DNA from: Odontesthes bonariensis | Lineage: Eukaryota > Chordata > Actinopteri > Atheriniformes > Atherinopsidae | Reading direction: 5' to 3' | Assembly (NCBI RefSeq): GCF_027942865.1 | Contig: NC_134510.1 | Location: 27,583,209-27,647,208 of the forward strand | DNA: 64,000 nt | Shown here: positions 1 to 10,445 of the stretch, one piece after another | Layout of the letters: each line of letters starts with the position of its first letter | How positions within the stretch are numbered: the stretch's first letter is position 1 | Program-made: the position numbers and the translations under genes | The notes under the pieces: generated by a model | Databases searched by the model: none | Seen by the model: the letters and a program-made list of their open reading frames with translations, nothing else | What the model was told of the DNA's origin: nothing

Positions 1-434
1 TTTTTCATTATTCAGTATAAAGCATTACACCAATTGTTGTTAAATGGGAAAAAAAATTACTTTGGAAATTGCACACAAAACTTATAAGAAGCAAAAAAAA
101 TGAAAGCATTTGGCCTATTTTGTTATGATGATACAGACATTTGAAGGCATTTTCTAGGTAAAAAAAATGTCTCAGTGGATGAAACATCACTTTATGTTCC
201 CTTGTAATCATAATTTAAAACCAAAAACATATACTCCCGTAAGCTAATTCCAACATCTGTTGGAACATCTGTAGCAATTAGCTAACAAACAACGTTTTTC
301 TCATTTAAAAAAACCCACAAGGCCAAACTGTTTCTAAAATCTGAATAAAAGGATAACTAATATCACTTTTTGTTTTCAAACCCACAAAAGGACAAATCAT
401 ACAAAGTTCATACGAGCAATGCTATTTCACATAC
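1..434. other. pafah1b3 intron, no further exon seen
   Basis: This AT-rich stretch lies 3' of the first coding exon on the minus strand. No sequence resembling the next conserved PAFAH1B exon (the region before the GDS catalytic motif) is visible. It is taken as intron. Confidence 0.6.
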
Positions 435-515
435 CATAGAAATCCATCGTCCATCTCCTTGGATGTCTTGACAAGCAGTGGGTGTGGCGGCTGGGTTTGA
501 GTCTTCTGCACTCAT
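435..515 (-). CDS. pafah1b3: pafah1b3, first coding exon (gene continues off left edge)
   Basis: The minus strand reads 27 codons beginning MSAEDSNPAATPTACQDIQG and then DGRWISM, followed by a clean donor (ATG|GTATGT). This is the N-terminus of the catalytic alpha subunits of platelet-activating factor acetylhydrolase 1B, cytosolic SGNH-type esterases that remove the sn-2 acetyl group of PAF and pair with LIS1. The QGDGRW stretch fits PAFAH1B3 slightly better than PAFAH1B2 (QGDDRW). The head-to-head position beside prr19 also points to PAFAH1B3, because the human genes have that arrangement. The likely acceptor is at 530-532, leaving 14 untranslated bases before the ATG at 515. The catalytic exons lie beyond position 1. 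Only the identity of the a2 versus a1 subunit is uncertain. Confidence 0.85.
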
Positions 516-1045
516 GACTTTGGCTTTACCTGTCTTGGAAAGCAGTCACGTAGTTTTTGATATTTTTGGCAACAGAAGCCAACCAATTAATCAATGGCCT
601 ACAGCCCTAATTGCTAAAGTAACCTATAGTGGTTGACTGACTTAGCCACAGCAGCTAGCCTACTTGCTGCAACAAAAGATATTGTTTAAAATATAGCAGT
701 AAGGCACTAAATTATTATTTGAAAAGCAGTATTGGGCAAAAAAGGGGAGGCCAGAGCTTACGAGAATAACGAATATATTCTGGAATATATGTGAACAAAG
801 GCGACCATTAAATCAAAATATCGTTATCCCTCCAGTTCAGCTTCAGGAAGTAAATTTTCATTGTGGCTGTCTGTACCATTCTCTTCCACGGGCAACAACA
901 AAATTGTTTCAAGTATTTAAGAACTTGTCCTACAATTTTATGACCATTATAAGTTTTATGTTTAACTTGGAATATAACAAGTGAAAAATAAGAAATTATG
1001 CACATTTTAACTTAGAAAAAATGACTAGAAGTTAGACCCCGTTAC

Positions 1046-1090
1046 CTCCTTGTCTGTAAAAGTGGGTTCGTCCAACTCGTCAGTGCTCAT
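1046..1090 (-). other. candidate pafah1b3 leader exon with an upstream ORF
   Basis: On the minus strand an ATG at 1090 opens 15 codons (MSTDELDEPTFTDKE) that end exactly at a good donor (GAG|GTAACG). If spliced to the acceptor at 530-532, five more codons follow (VKPKS). The stop TGA then overlaps the pafah1b3 start codon as ATGA. The exon and its 5' end are inferred from splice signals only. It may instead be simply non-coding leader. Confidence 0.45.
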
Positions 1091-1183
1091 AGAAGTCAGT
1101 GCTGCGCAAAGAAACGCAGCTGCAGCGTGTTGCCGGGCAACGGCAGTCTAATGTGCGATTACAAACGACCACGAAGCATTTCG
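1091..1183. promoter_or_regulatory. bidirectional pafah1b3/prr19 promoter with X-box
   Basis: The interval lies between a minus-strand donor at 1045 (pafah1b3 leader) and a plus-strand donor at 1184 (G|GTAAGC), which fits a prr19 non-coding first exon. At 1129-1141 it contains GTTGCCGGGCAAC, a perfect inverted repeat with a one-base spacer that matches the RFX X-box consensus. RFX factors drive ciliary and testis genes. Start sites themselves cannot be placed from sequence alone. Confidence 0.6.
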
Positions 1184-2506
1184 GTAAGCAAAACGTGATT
1201 TATTTATGATTTTTCATCATTATAACAATGGTTACTCAGATATTCCTTTTGTCTTAATTTATATGTGCTTAACAATAGGGATAGTTTCTGTAGTTTATTA
1301 ACCCTCGCAGTTGTAACTTCATACACGTGTGCCTCAAGTTAAATTTTACCTGATGTTGTTAATCGAAAATGTCAGTTATCAGTAACCGCAGATAACTGAC
1401 AGAGGGCGCAGTGGCATAGTAGTACAGTATAGACAATAATTTTGCATTGATATAACTTAGTGTTGAGATAACTGTTTGGTTCAATATTTTTATATTTCTT
1501 CAGTTTGTTGCAGAAGACCCTCGTTAAACTTCTTAAACTTTTAGCGCCAAGCAATGTGTAAAATAGATGAGGGAAGTTGAGGAAAATACTGAATTTCATG
1601 TGTCGTCTCACATTTTAAGTAAACATTTTTATTTATCTATATCCAATAAGCAACATCAGAATTGCATTTTCATTGACACACTGTAAGCTGGTCATATTCT
1701 TGATTATTTTCTGTTTGAAGTACGAGGATACTCAAGATTCAAATGTTTGCAGATGTGGTGTATAATATATTAGATTTGTTTACTGTATCACTAATAACAA
1801 AATTAAACACCTTTAGCATACTTCACATTGAATAACTGGCACGAACATTGTCCGTGTGTAGGCCTACTCCAGCTGAAAGTTTTCTGGTCATTTCTGGTTG
1901 TAGTTACTCTGATTTTAATGTATTGTGTTGTGGAAATGAGCCACTCAGTTCTTGCATTAACCTCAGAAGAGAATAGTTCAGACCCTCTCTCGGAAACTAT
2001 TTTAATGCTGCATTCATGGTGATAACACATTGGCATTGTGCAAAGAAGTTCCTCAGAAGGTGTTACATGTGGTTTGAAGTGTTGGTATCTGGGAGTGCTT
2101 TGTGGGGTTTTCTTTCAGCCCTTCTCTTGCTGATGATTATGGTTCAAACTGAAACACTATGAATCTGCATGAAATGTGTTTGGTTTCTTTTACTGATTAT
2201 GTTTTGAAATGTAATTCGCTAATTTAACTGTAATGTACAGACTTCATCAAAAATATGCTTAATTAAGGGTTTAATAAGCTTTAAGTATAACCTGCACTCA
2301 CAAAAACTGAGTAAAGAAAATATAGTTGACATAGTTTTGGAGGATTATCTTCATCATGGAGTCGACATTAAGATTCAGCCATGAAAACATTATTTTATCT
2401 TAGCTGGTAGAAAGGATGTCCCTCAAGTGCAACAGCATTCTGTAGAGGCTACTTATCTCCACCTGTATTTCCATGGGGGTTACTTTTTGTATTTATCTCT
2501 CTACAG
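1184..2506 (+). other. probable first intron of prr19 (5' UTR intron)
   Basis: It runs from the donor at 1184 to the acceptor ending at 2506 (TCTCTCTACAG), 13 bases before the prr19 ATG. It is AT-rich with no supported coding segment. The link between the two splice sites is an inference. Confidence 0.45.
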
Positions 2507-2519
2507 AACCCTTTCAAAT

Positions 2520-5500
2520 ATGAGTCACTTTTGTGGCTGTGCTTCGTCAGATAAAGCCGTAAATCTTTGCGACAAGCAGTCAAAAACAACAGATGAAAAG
2601 TGTTGCTCTGTCAAAACTTTGACTGCAGACTCCAAATATTTTAACCATCATTGTAAGGCAGATGAGCATCACAGGGTCAAACGTCTAAAGACCCGTAAGG
2701 AGAGACGTCGTCAGTTGAGAGGTGACTGTAAAGAGAGCTCAAGGACCAAATCATACCTCCATCACTGCCATCGCCAAATCAGGAACGACATGATGCATTT
2801 CCAGAACAGCTGTCACTTGACTTCAAAGAAAAATACATCAATTTCAAGTGCAGTTCCTGCTGCACAGGAGCCCAGCATCATCACGGACAGCCGGCTTATA
2901 GGACATCATGGCCTGTTCAATCACGAGGTGAAATCCATTGATATTGAGCGGCTGCTAAGTGAGCAGCGCAAACATGAGCAAACTGGACAGCAAGTGAAAG
3001 AAAAGATGGACGTTATGTCAAATCTGTCTTCAACATCTCACATTCCTGCTCCGCGTTCCAGTGATAGTTTGTTGGTTGCTGATGCTGATGATGTTGTGCC
3101 ATTTAAAATGAAAGCAAAGACCAGCAATGACTGCCAGAAGGGAGGGAAAAACCTTCAGTTAAGTAATCAAGGATCTGATATTACACCAGGACAGAGACCC
3201 CAGCAACATCTTGAGCTTTCATCTGAAAGTTTGAAAAGCTTCCTGTCACCTAAACACAGTGCAGAAATGACCAAAACAAAGAACACCAACCATGCTATAT
3301 CTGAAAAGGACAGTGAGTCACAGCTGACTCCTTTTGCTGAGAGAGAAAATGTGAAGACTTCAAACGTGAAGGTAAAGAGACACAAGATTTCTGGTCTTGA
3401 GCAACTCTATAAGAATCAAGACCACCAGACTCAAACAGATGATCTCAACCCAAGTCCACTTCAAATCTCCAGCTCACCCACTGCTGACAGCTTTGATATA
3501 CAGCGCAGAGGACGAGATCCTGAAGATGTGTCAAAGTCTGTCAGTGCAGTGGCTTCACGTTTGTGTGAGTGTCTGTATTTCCCACGTCTGAGAAGGGGAG
3601 ACCTGGTGTCAGAGTGCAGGGCGGTGCTGTTGGGCTCCCTGCAGGAGAAGCACGGACCCAGGCTCCAAGAAAACCTCCGTGAGGCGCAGCGCTGTGTGAG
3701 ATTTGGTATGGATCCCCCACAGGCCGTCCAGGACCGGGAGCCGGTCATGATTGAAGAAGACGACCTTTTGCCTCCAGGTAAAATAAATGGCGACTTTCTC
3801 AAAATGCTTTTTGTTTGCAAGTGATAATGTTATTATTTTATGTTATATTATCATCTACAATTCTGAGAGACACTGTGGTTCCCGTCTACCAACTATTTAA
3901 TGTTGGTAATAAGTTCACTTTTACTAAGACTAATGTGGATGTTTTGTTGAAATGGTTTAAAACGTGAAGTTTGTGATTTTTAATCTCTTTAATGTTCATA
4001 AGAAAAGCATTTTTTTCACTCAGTATTGATTCTGCATGATGATATTTTATGTGATTAGCCATCGTTAGAGCAGTCATGTGTTGTTGTACCTGAATGTCAA
4101 TACTTACCTTAATTTGTCAAAACACACCGAGTGTCCAGCATGCTCATGGACACTTTTTTGTTTTTGTCTCGTGCACATGCACCATAAAGGCCCTTTTAAA
4201 AGCATCACTCCAAAGACGGCATTCATAAAAAGTTATTTCTTTGGTTAAGTCCCCTCAAATTAAATATTTAAAGGGAAAAAAACAAGAGTTTCATCAACTT
4301 CAAATAAATTCTGGATTTTTTTTTAATACAATGTATGTTTACAATGAAGCATTACTACAATGTTAATACAGGGGCCTAATACTGACAAGAAGTCCTTGTG
4401 GTAAAAGTTTCATGAGTACCTCAACAGCATGGTTTCACATCATTCTACAGAGTTATTTAAAAGAAACATTTGTTAGCACAACTAAAGTTATCTATAATTT
4501 TCAGTTGTGTTTCCTTCTTTTTAGACATTCCAGTCAAAATAACGAGAAGTAGACAATTTAAGTGGAAGTGCAGTCCGCAGCCACCACAGAGTCTACATCA
4601 GGTAACGCCTTAAAGTTCCAGCATGTACCGTAACATTAGATCCATTAGCAGGGAATTAAATCTACAATTCATAGGAAAGTCAACTCGTTCATCAGTGTCA
4701 AATCTTGTGAAAATAAAGTTTGCTGTTTCCATTCAAAGGACAATGATCCCCCTTCTCATCCTCTGACATGTTGTACCCTCAAGTTATTACAATGTCCCAA
4801 AGTGGAAAGAGCAAATATTGGCTTTTAGAGCAACTCTTTGTTGTTTTTTTGCTCCCTCTGGTTTTTCCTTATACCTTTAAATGTGGAGGGTGAGGTGGGG
4901 GTATTCAGATATGTTATTATATTCTACACACCAGGCCTCTAAGTTTATATTGCTTAAACTAGTTCAAATTATTTTAATCAATAGCTTTTATGTTAACTCT
5001 CCTTTGGTGGTGCTGTTGTGATTTGTGCTTTTTGTTTTTTCATCTGAAGACTGCTGAGTGGTTAACAAACCCTGTGGATGAGCCCATCAGACCCAGTTTC
5101 TCCCCTCGGTTCGAGATGGATTTTGGACCGTCTGAAGCCTCAGCAAGGGATTTGTTTGCTTGCCCTCCCACCTTAAGCGCTGAGGGAAAAGCTTCAGCTT
5201 CTGAGTACTGGGGTGACAGTTTCAACAGGTCAAAAACCAAAGACTCAGTTCTGTTTGATTCATTTGAAAACAGCTTTATGAACCACACTGGAGGAGCTAG
5301 AGAAAGTAGCTTTGGACCACAGAACCATTACAACACCATTAAGTCCTTATTTCCTAGCACAACACAGCTACTAGACGGACGTTTAGCAGAACCAATGAAA
5401 ATTCCCCAGGAACAGGCCACATTTGGAAATGACTCACACTCTCTTGCTTCCTCTTTCCCTCCTCAAATTCACCATCTTCTTCAGGGTAATTACTTCCAGC

Positions 5501-5667
5501 CTTTCAGCCAATTCAGTCAGCATTTAAATAGCCCAAACTACAGGTCCTATCACACTGACATGATGCATTACCCCCCATCCTACATGCTCGACAGAAGCCC
5601 AGCACCTTCATCTTCTTCCTTTCTGAGCCCTGAGCACTGGTCCTTCCCTCCTATGAGACTGTACTAA
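2520..5667 (+). CDS. prr19: proline-rich protein 19 (meiotic crossover cofactor)
   Basis: The coding exons are 2520-3777, 4525-4601 and 5050-5667, joined in frame to give 650 residues. The ATG at 2520 was chosen because an acceptor ends at 2506 and the frame upstream has no ATG. Two PRR19 hallmarks are visible: IITDSRLIGHHGLFNHEVKS followed by IDIERLL in the N-terminal half, and the C-terminal end EHWSFPPMRLY, which matches the human C-terminus (WSFPPMRLY). Mammalian PRR19 works with the cyclin-like CNTD1 to turn recombination intermediates into crossovers in meiosis. The protein lacks recognisable enzymatic domains, is basic near residues 50-80 and is otherwise probably disordered. It is nearly twice as long as the human protein (about 356 residues). 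A non-coding first exon probably begins near 1140. Confidence 0.9.
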
Positions 5668-6190
5668 ATGTGTGGTGAAACTCTGACACGCCTGTGGACA
5701 TTTCTTTCTTAATTCATACCATCAAGATATTTTGTTCATAAGTATTTGTTCATATTTTATTTGAAACGACATAAAATGTCAAACTAATAGTTGTCATCTT
5801 AAGAGTTGCCTGTTCTTTTCACCATTTTACACACAGATACAGAAACACCAGATTATGCATAGATTGCATCTTTGGAGCCTTTTTTTTATTATTATGCAGA
5901 AATGTACATTAAAAACACTGGAGCTATAATGAAAAATCTCTAAAAAGGAAGAATTTTACCTGAAGTAGTTCTATTTTGAAATCTGTTTGATATTTTTGTG
6001 TCTTCTAAATGCGTTTGAAAAGCGTGTATAACGGAGAAAATCTGTTTGAAACATTAAAACTTAACTGATCACAAGATATTACATGATATTGTTGCTTTGT
6101 TTGTACAGACAAGATGGTTTGCTTTACTGATTGCTCATTCACACCACATTCATGGCCAAATTAAAAAGGAATTATTAACATACAAACAGG
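5668..6190. other. prr19 3' UTR and convergent intergenic DNA
   Basis: No coding signal is seen. No canonical AATAAA follows prr19. The variant ATTAAA occurs at 5909 and near 6054 and could serve. The prr19 and toll-like receptor genes converge here with about 570 bp between their stop codons. Confidence 0.5.
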
Positions 6191-6196
6191 TTTATT
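6191..6196 (-). terminator. poly(A) signal of the toll-like receptor gene
   Basis: TTTATT on the plus strand is AATAAA on the minus strand, 41 bases beyond the receptor stop codon. This would give a very short 3' UTR. Confidence 0.5.
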
Positions 6197-6236
6197 GTGA
6201 TTAAAGAATACAAGAAGATAAGGTAAGTCTGTCATT

Positions 6237-9167
6237 TTAAGGTAGTAAGTAAGAGTTTTCATCAAAATCATTCTCAAAATATTTAGTTTCCTTGTTTTCT
6301 GGAGCAACACATTCACCGTTGTCATTTTCCTCTGTTTCAAGTCTGCTCCCTGTTCTTATTGCCCTGCGCAGCTGATTCCAAAACAGCTCCTGTGCCTGCG
6401 GGGGATTAATGCAGTCTGAGCCCGGCCATTGCAGATAAGTCTTTTTTAGCATCACTTTCCTCATGCGGTGATAGGACGACAGCTGCCTTTCGTAGATTGG
6501 CTCCAGAAAGACGAGCAGAAGAACGTCTCTGTGCTCATCAAAGAGTCTGTAACTTGCGAGTTGAATTTCCAGAGAACACCACTCACTTCGCAGGAAGCTC
6601 CTGCTCACCACACAGATAGTTTTGCGGCTGCTGTACACAGCATTGACGATGTTGTCCACGATGTCCCGGCCCAGTTCGAAGTCCCTGTGATGTAGGCAGA
6701 GCTTAAAAGATGATCCGTTTCCCTCGAGCTTGGGCAACAACTGATCCATGACCCAATCTTCGTCAGAAGAATTGTAGGAGATGAATGCGTCATATTTGCA
6801 GTTTTCCTCCTTCTCTCTGATTCTGCTCCATTGCTCACTAAACCAGGAACGGAACACATAGTAGCCGTACTTCATTTTCCAGTAAAGTTTGACATAAAGT
6901 AAAGGAGCGACAGTAAACAGGAAGATCACAGCCGCAGTGGTAAAGAACAGGTACTCTCCAAGATCAATGTAACACACTTTGGTATCGAAGCAGTAGAAGC
7001 TATGATTTCTATTCTCTGGACATTTCAGATGGTAGAGATAGACCACCTGGACATTTGGGTGATGCACTGTATAGTTTTGCAAGAGGTTGTTCTTGCAGGT
7101 GCAGGTTAGAGGAATATTACGAATGTCAAGGTAGTCCAGTTTAGGTAAACTCTCGAGTGCATCTACAGGAATGCTCTGCATCACGTTGCGATTGAGCTGA
7201 AGGACGCGCAAGTTTGTAAGATTACCGAAAACCTCCTTGGAAAAATTCTGAATGCCCATATTTTCTACAACTAATTTGGTCAAATTTCTCAGATTTTTGA
7301 AGACCCCAGGTTGTAGCTGTGCCACCCCAACACAGCAGTTATCAAGTGTAAGGAAGCGTAAACTTGTCAGATCATCAAAGGTTTCAGGAGCAAGATGAAA
7401 GATTTTGTTGTTCGTGAGATACAGAGATCTCAGTGAATAGAGGCCACGGAATAAAGTGCGAGGTATGAGAGTTAGACCATATGGCCGCTGCCCATCTAAT
7501 TTCAGATCACTCAGTTTGCTGAGATTCATAAATGGTGAATTGAGCTTTTCTGTGAAGAAGCGAATCTGATTACTTTGTAGATCTAGGACTGTGAGTGTAT
7601 CTTGAAACGCATGATAGAATGAAGTGTCAATCGTTTTCAGGTTATTTCCATCTAGATAGAGTTTCGACAGGTTTTTTAGACCATCAAGGCCAGATGGCTG
7701 CATTTGAGAGATTTTATTACCTCCAAGGTCCAATATATTTAAATGTCTTAGATTTAGGAAGGTCCCGTTAAATATGACAGAAATACGGTTGTTGCGTAGA
7801 TTAAGGGTTTTCAGGTTGAAATTATCCTCAAATGTGTCTTTGAACAAATCCGTCAGGAGGTTATTGTCCAGTCGGAGGATCTCAAGGCTTTTCAGCCCTT
7901 TTAAGGCTTTGTGATCAAGAAAAGCGATGTTATTTATGTTGAGTTGCAGAGTCTTGATATTCGGTGTGTGATAGAAAGCATGGGCGTAGACTGAGAGGAT
8001 GCGATTGTAACGATAGCTCAGCGTTTCCAGACTATTGAAATAAACCATTTTTTTTCTCATGCAGGATGGGAGAGAAGTGAGAAGGTTGTGTTCTGCTTTA
8101 AACGTATTCACATATTTTTGTCTGTTGAGAAAGTTCAAGCATGTCATGCGCTTCAGGTGGTTGCGGGATAGATCTAACTCCCCAGTAATTTTAGGACAGT
8201 TGGACAGTGTGACGTTTGTTATGTTCTTAATCTCATTGTCGCTTAGTTTCAATTTCTTAATCCTTATTTTCAACAATTCACATACTTCCCCGATCAGGCT
8301 GTCATTTAGACCAGTGCCAGAGAAATCAATATAACTTGTATTCATGTTGCTGATGTTTAAAAACTCCACCACATTGACACTTGTTGAGTGCAAGTGCAGC
8401 CAATTTACACTGCTCAAATTCACTCCTTGAAAAGCCATTGCAGGGAGCTTACGATTGTAAGACAAATCCAGCTCCTTGATGCAGCTGAGAAATGAGGGTG
8501 TACATCCTAATTTATACAGATTATTTCTACTTAGAAACAACTGAGTGACGGATTTAGGCAGAGACACATTTGAGTGACTCAGAGAGGTCAATTTGTTAGA
8601 GCCGAGATCGAGCACCTTCAGATACTTTAGATGTGATACAGTCTTGACAATCCTTGAGAAATTTGTTAGATGGTTTTTCCTCAATAGTAAAGTTTCTAGA
8701 TGCAGGACGTCGGAGAAAATGCCCTCAGGGAGCTCCTTTAAGTTGTTGTTCATCAATGAGAGGAAGCTGAGGTTGTTAAGGTTCTCAAACAATAAGGGGT
8801 TAAGTTGTGGTAAATTGTTTAAGGACAAATTAAGGGACTGAAGATTTGACAAGTTTCGGAAAGCCAGCTGGTCGATGAGCTCCAGCTTGTTTTGGTCAAT
8901 GCTGAGTTTTCGAAGGTTTGGTAGGTGAGCAAAGCTGTTGTTGGGAATATGCCACACAAGGTTGTGGGAGATGGTGAGGTTGACAACAGATGGTGGCAGG
9001 TCCTTTATTATGGCAGCCATTGTCTTGACCTTTCGATTGACACATTGGAAAATTTTCCCATTTAAGTTTGGTTTCGCAATGCAGTTGTCAAAGCTGTAGC
9101 CACCGATGAGTTGAACAGCACCAAGAGCAACTGTAACTAGCTGCAGCAGACGCATTAGAGAGCCCAT
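6237..9167 (-). CDS. toll-like receptor, fish TLR11 subfamily (TLR22/TLR23-like)
   Basis: A single coding exon of 976 residues from the ATG at 9167. The same frame is open further upstream but without an ATG, and the chosen start gives a good signal peptide (MGSLMRLLQLVTVALGAVQL). There follow an N-terminal cysteine cap, more than twenty leucine-rich repeats, a C-terminal cap with LTCTCKNNLL, and one membrane span (FFTTAAVIFLFTVAPLLYV). The cytoplasmic TIR domain begins YDAFISYNSSDEDWV and contains the box LCLHHRDFELGRDIVDNI and the FW motif (ELFWNQL). LCLHHRDF and RKTICVVSRSFLRSEWC are typical of the fish TLR11-group receptors (TLR13, 21, 22, 23) that sense nucleic acids. The exact member cannot be fixed without a tree. 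No breaks are seen. A 5' UTR intron is likely (donor at 9656, acceptor before 9302). Confidence 0.88.
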   Translation of the reverse strand: MGSLMRLLQLVTVALGAVQLIGGYSFDNCIAKPNLNGKIFQCVNRKVKTMAAIIKDLPPSVVNLTISHNLVWHIPNNSFAHLPNLRKLSIDQNKLELIDQLAFRNLSNLQSLNLSLNNLPQLNPLLFENLNNLSFLSLMNNNLKELPEGIFSDVLHLETLLLRKNHLTNFSRIVKTVSHLKYLKVLDLGSNKLTSLSHSNVSLPKSVTQLFLSRNNLYKLGCTPSFLSCIKELDLSYNRKLPAMAFQGVNLSSVNWLHLHSTSVNVVEFLNISNMNTSYIDFSGTGLNDSLIGEVCELLKIRIKKLKLSDNEIKNITNVTLSNCPKITGELDLSRNHLKRMTCLNFLNRQKYVNTFKAEHNLLTSLPSCMRKKMVYFNSLETLSYRYNRILSVYAHAFYHTPNIKTLQLNINNIAFLDHKALKGLKSLEILRLDNNLLTDLFKDTFEDNFNLKTLNLRNNRISVIFNGTFLNLRHLNILDLGGNKISQMQPSGLDGLKNLSKLYLDGNNLKTIDTSFYHAFQDTLTVLDLQSNQIRFFTEKLNSPFMNLSKLSDLKLDGQRPYGLTLIPRTLFRGLYSLRSLYLTNNKIFHLAPETFDDLTSLRFLTLDNCCVGVAQLQPGVFKNLRNLTKLVVENMGIQNFSKEVFGNLTNLRVLQLNRNVMQSIPVDALESLPKLDYLDIRNIPLTCTCKNNLLQNYTVHHPNVQVVYLYHLKCPENRNHSFYCFDTKVCYIDLGEYLFFTTAAVIFLFTVAPLLYVKLYWKMKYGYYVFRSWFSEQWSRIREKEENCKYDAFISYNSSDEDWVMDQLLPKLEGNGSSFKLCLHHRDFELGRDIVDNIVNAVYSSRKTICVVSRSFLRSEWCSLEIQLASYRLFDEHRDVLLLVFLEPIYERQLSSYHRMRKVMLKKTYLQWPGSDCINPPQAQELFWNQLRRAIRTGSRLETEENDNGECVAPENKETKYFENDFDENSYLLP

Positions 9168-9302
9168 TTCGTCTTGTTGCAGTCCAGAAAGCTGGTCCTT
9201 TGAATTACTTTGATCAGCTTCCAATTTGCTTTCAGTGTTATATCTAACACCTCTTTTAACAAGGCCTCAGGGTTGTTCCGAAGATGAAAGTAGTAGAAAA
9301 AT
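9168..9302 (-). other. 5' UTR part of the toll-like receptor coding exon
   Basis: On the minus strand the acceptor TTTGCTTTCTGTCTTCAG ends at 9303, so the exon that carries the whole coding region probably begins at 9302. A matching donor (TTCAG|GTAAGA) lies at 9656, placing a leader exon just above it. Both are splice-signal predictions. Confidence 0.45.
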
Positions 9303-9656
9303 CTGAAGACAGAAAGCAAAGTCCTTTAAATCTTAATTCTTTCTTTCTAAGCAGAATAGTCCCAGCATTTCACAGAATCTACAAAGTAAAAGACACTGAA
9401 CTGTTTTTGTATTGTTGGAATAATTCAGGAAATCTTTTAAAATGTTAAACAGCAAACTGACATTTTTAGTTCAATTCATTTCCAATTAGAAACATTTTGA
9501 CAGTAACATTTTAAACGTCATTATAACAGAAGCATCAAGTTTGAGTTTCTTTAAAGCAAATCTATCCTGTACCAAAAAATAACAGCGACTCTTTCCAAAG
9601 CTGACTCTTTAAAGTGACTAACTCAATCATTTATTGTTGTTGTTCGTGTGTCTTAC

Positions 9657-10445
9657 CTGAAGCAAACTGCAGTTCCACCTGTTTCTTAGTTCAAAGCATC
9701 TTCTCACCTCAGGGTGTAGTTGTGTTTGCCAAGAAACTGGGACCTTGTGATTAAAAGTACAACTTGTTTCCTCTTTTGTCCTGTTCTCATATCCTTGTTC
9801 TTTCCCTCTTGTTCCTCCGCCTCCTTCAGACAGTTCTGTGATATAATTACAATCCGTACAATACTGTTTTAACATAATAATAATAAAGGGCTGACCCTGT
9901 TTGCTAAAAATAAAAAGCAAGTAATTTAGAGTTTACTATAAGGAATGGGCTATGAGGGACTGAATTATAGAGAAAGATTCAGCAGTTTTCTTCGCTGTAT
10001 TTTGTATTGTGTAAACATTACAAAGTGACTTTTGAATTAATAGTAGCACATTTTACCTCCTGTTTCTGTGACATTTTAATAGTAAGCCTCCTTAAGGATG
10101 TTTTTTAAGGTGAAAAGACTGTTGTGTCAATGAAACATCACATGCAAATAAGAGACAATAACGGTAATCCATCACACAACTTTTTTCACCTGTTTGCTCT
10201 GGCAAAGTGCAAAAAAAAGGTTATCATATTCAAAATGAACCTCAACATTATTTTGCCACAACTTCCTTACCTGCTCAAACGAATGTCGTCATGTTTTTGT
10301 CCATTTAAGGAGGTTCGTTTTACAGAGAAACACACAATACATGCTGCTCTGACACACTTAATCAGAAAGCGGAAGATGGGCGTGAGCTGCTCTTCTCCTT
10401 CCCGATTCTGTTGTTTTTATGACATTTAAGAAAGCTAAACCACTT
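9657..10445. other. toll-like receptor promoter region and upstream intergenic DNA
   Basis: The part next to the donor at 9656 (about 9657-9860) should hold the leader exon and promoter. The rest, up to the LTR, is AT-rich with no open frame or recognised repeat. Confidence 0.4.

Noticed and set aside
2427-2519. N-terminal extension of prr19 ahead of the ATG at 2520
   Set aside because: The frame is open but has no ATG and contains a splice acceptor ending at 2506, so it is intron and leader.
3461-3820. 119-residue open frame on the minus strand inside prr19
   Set aside because: It is the antisense shadow of the conserved prr19 exon, with no splice or conservation support of its own.
9168-9224. 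Nineteen extra residues before the TLR methionine
   Set aside because: The first codon there is TTG. The ATG at 9167 gives a proper signal peptide.
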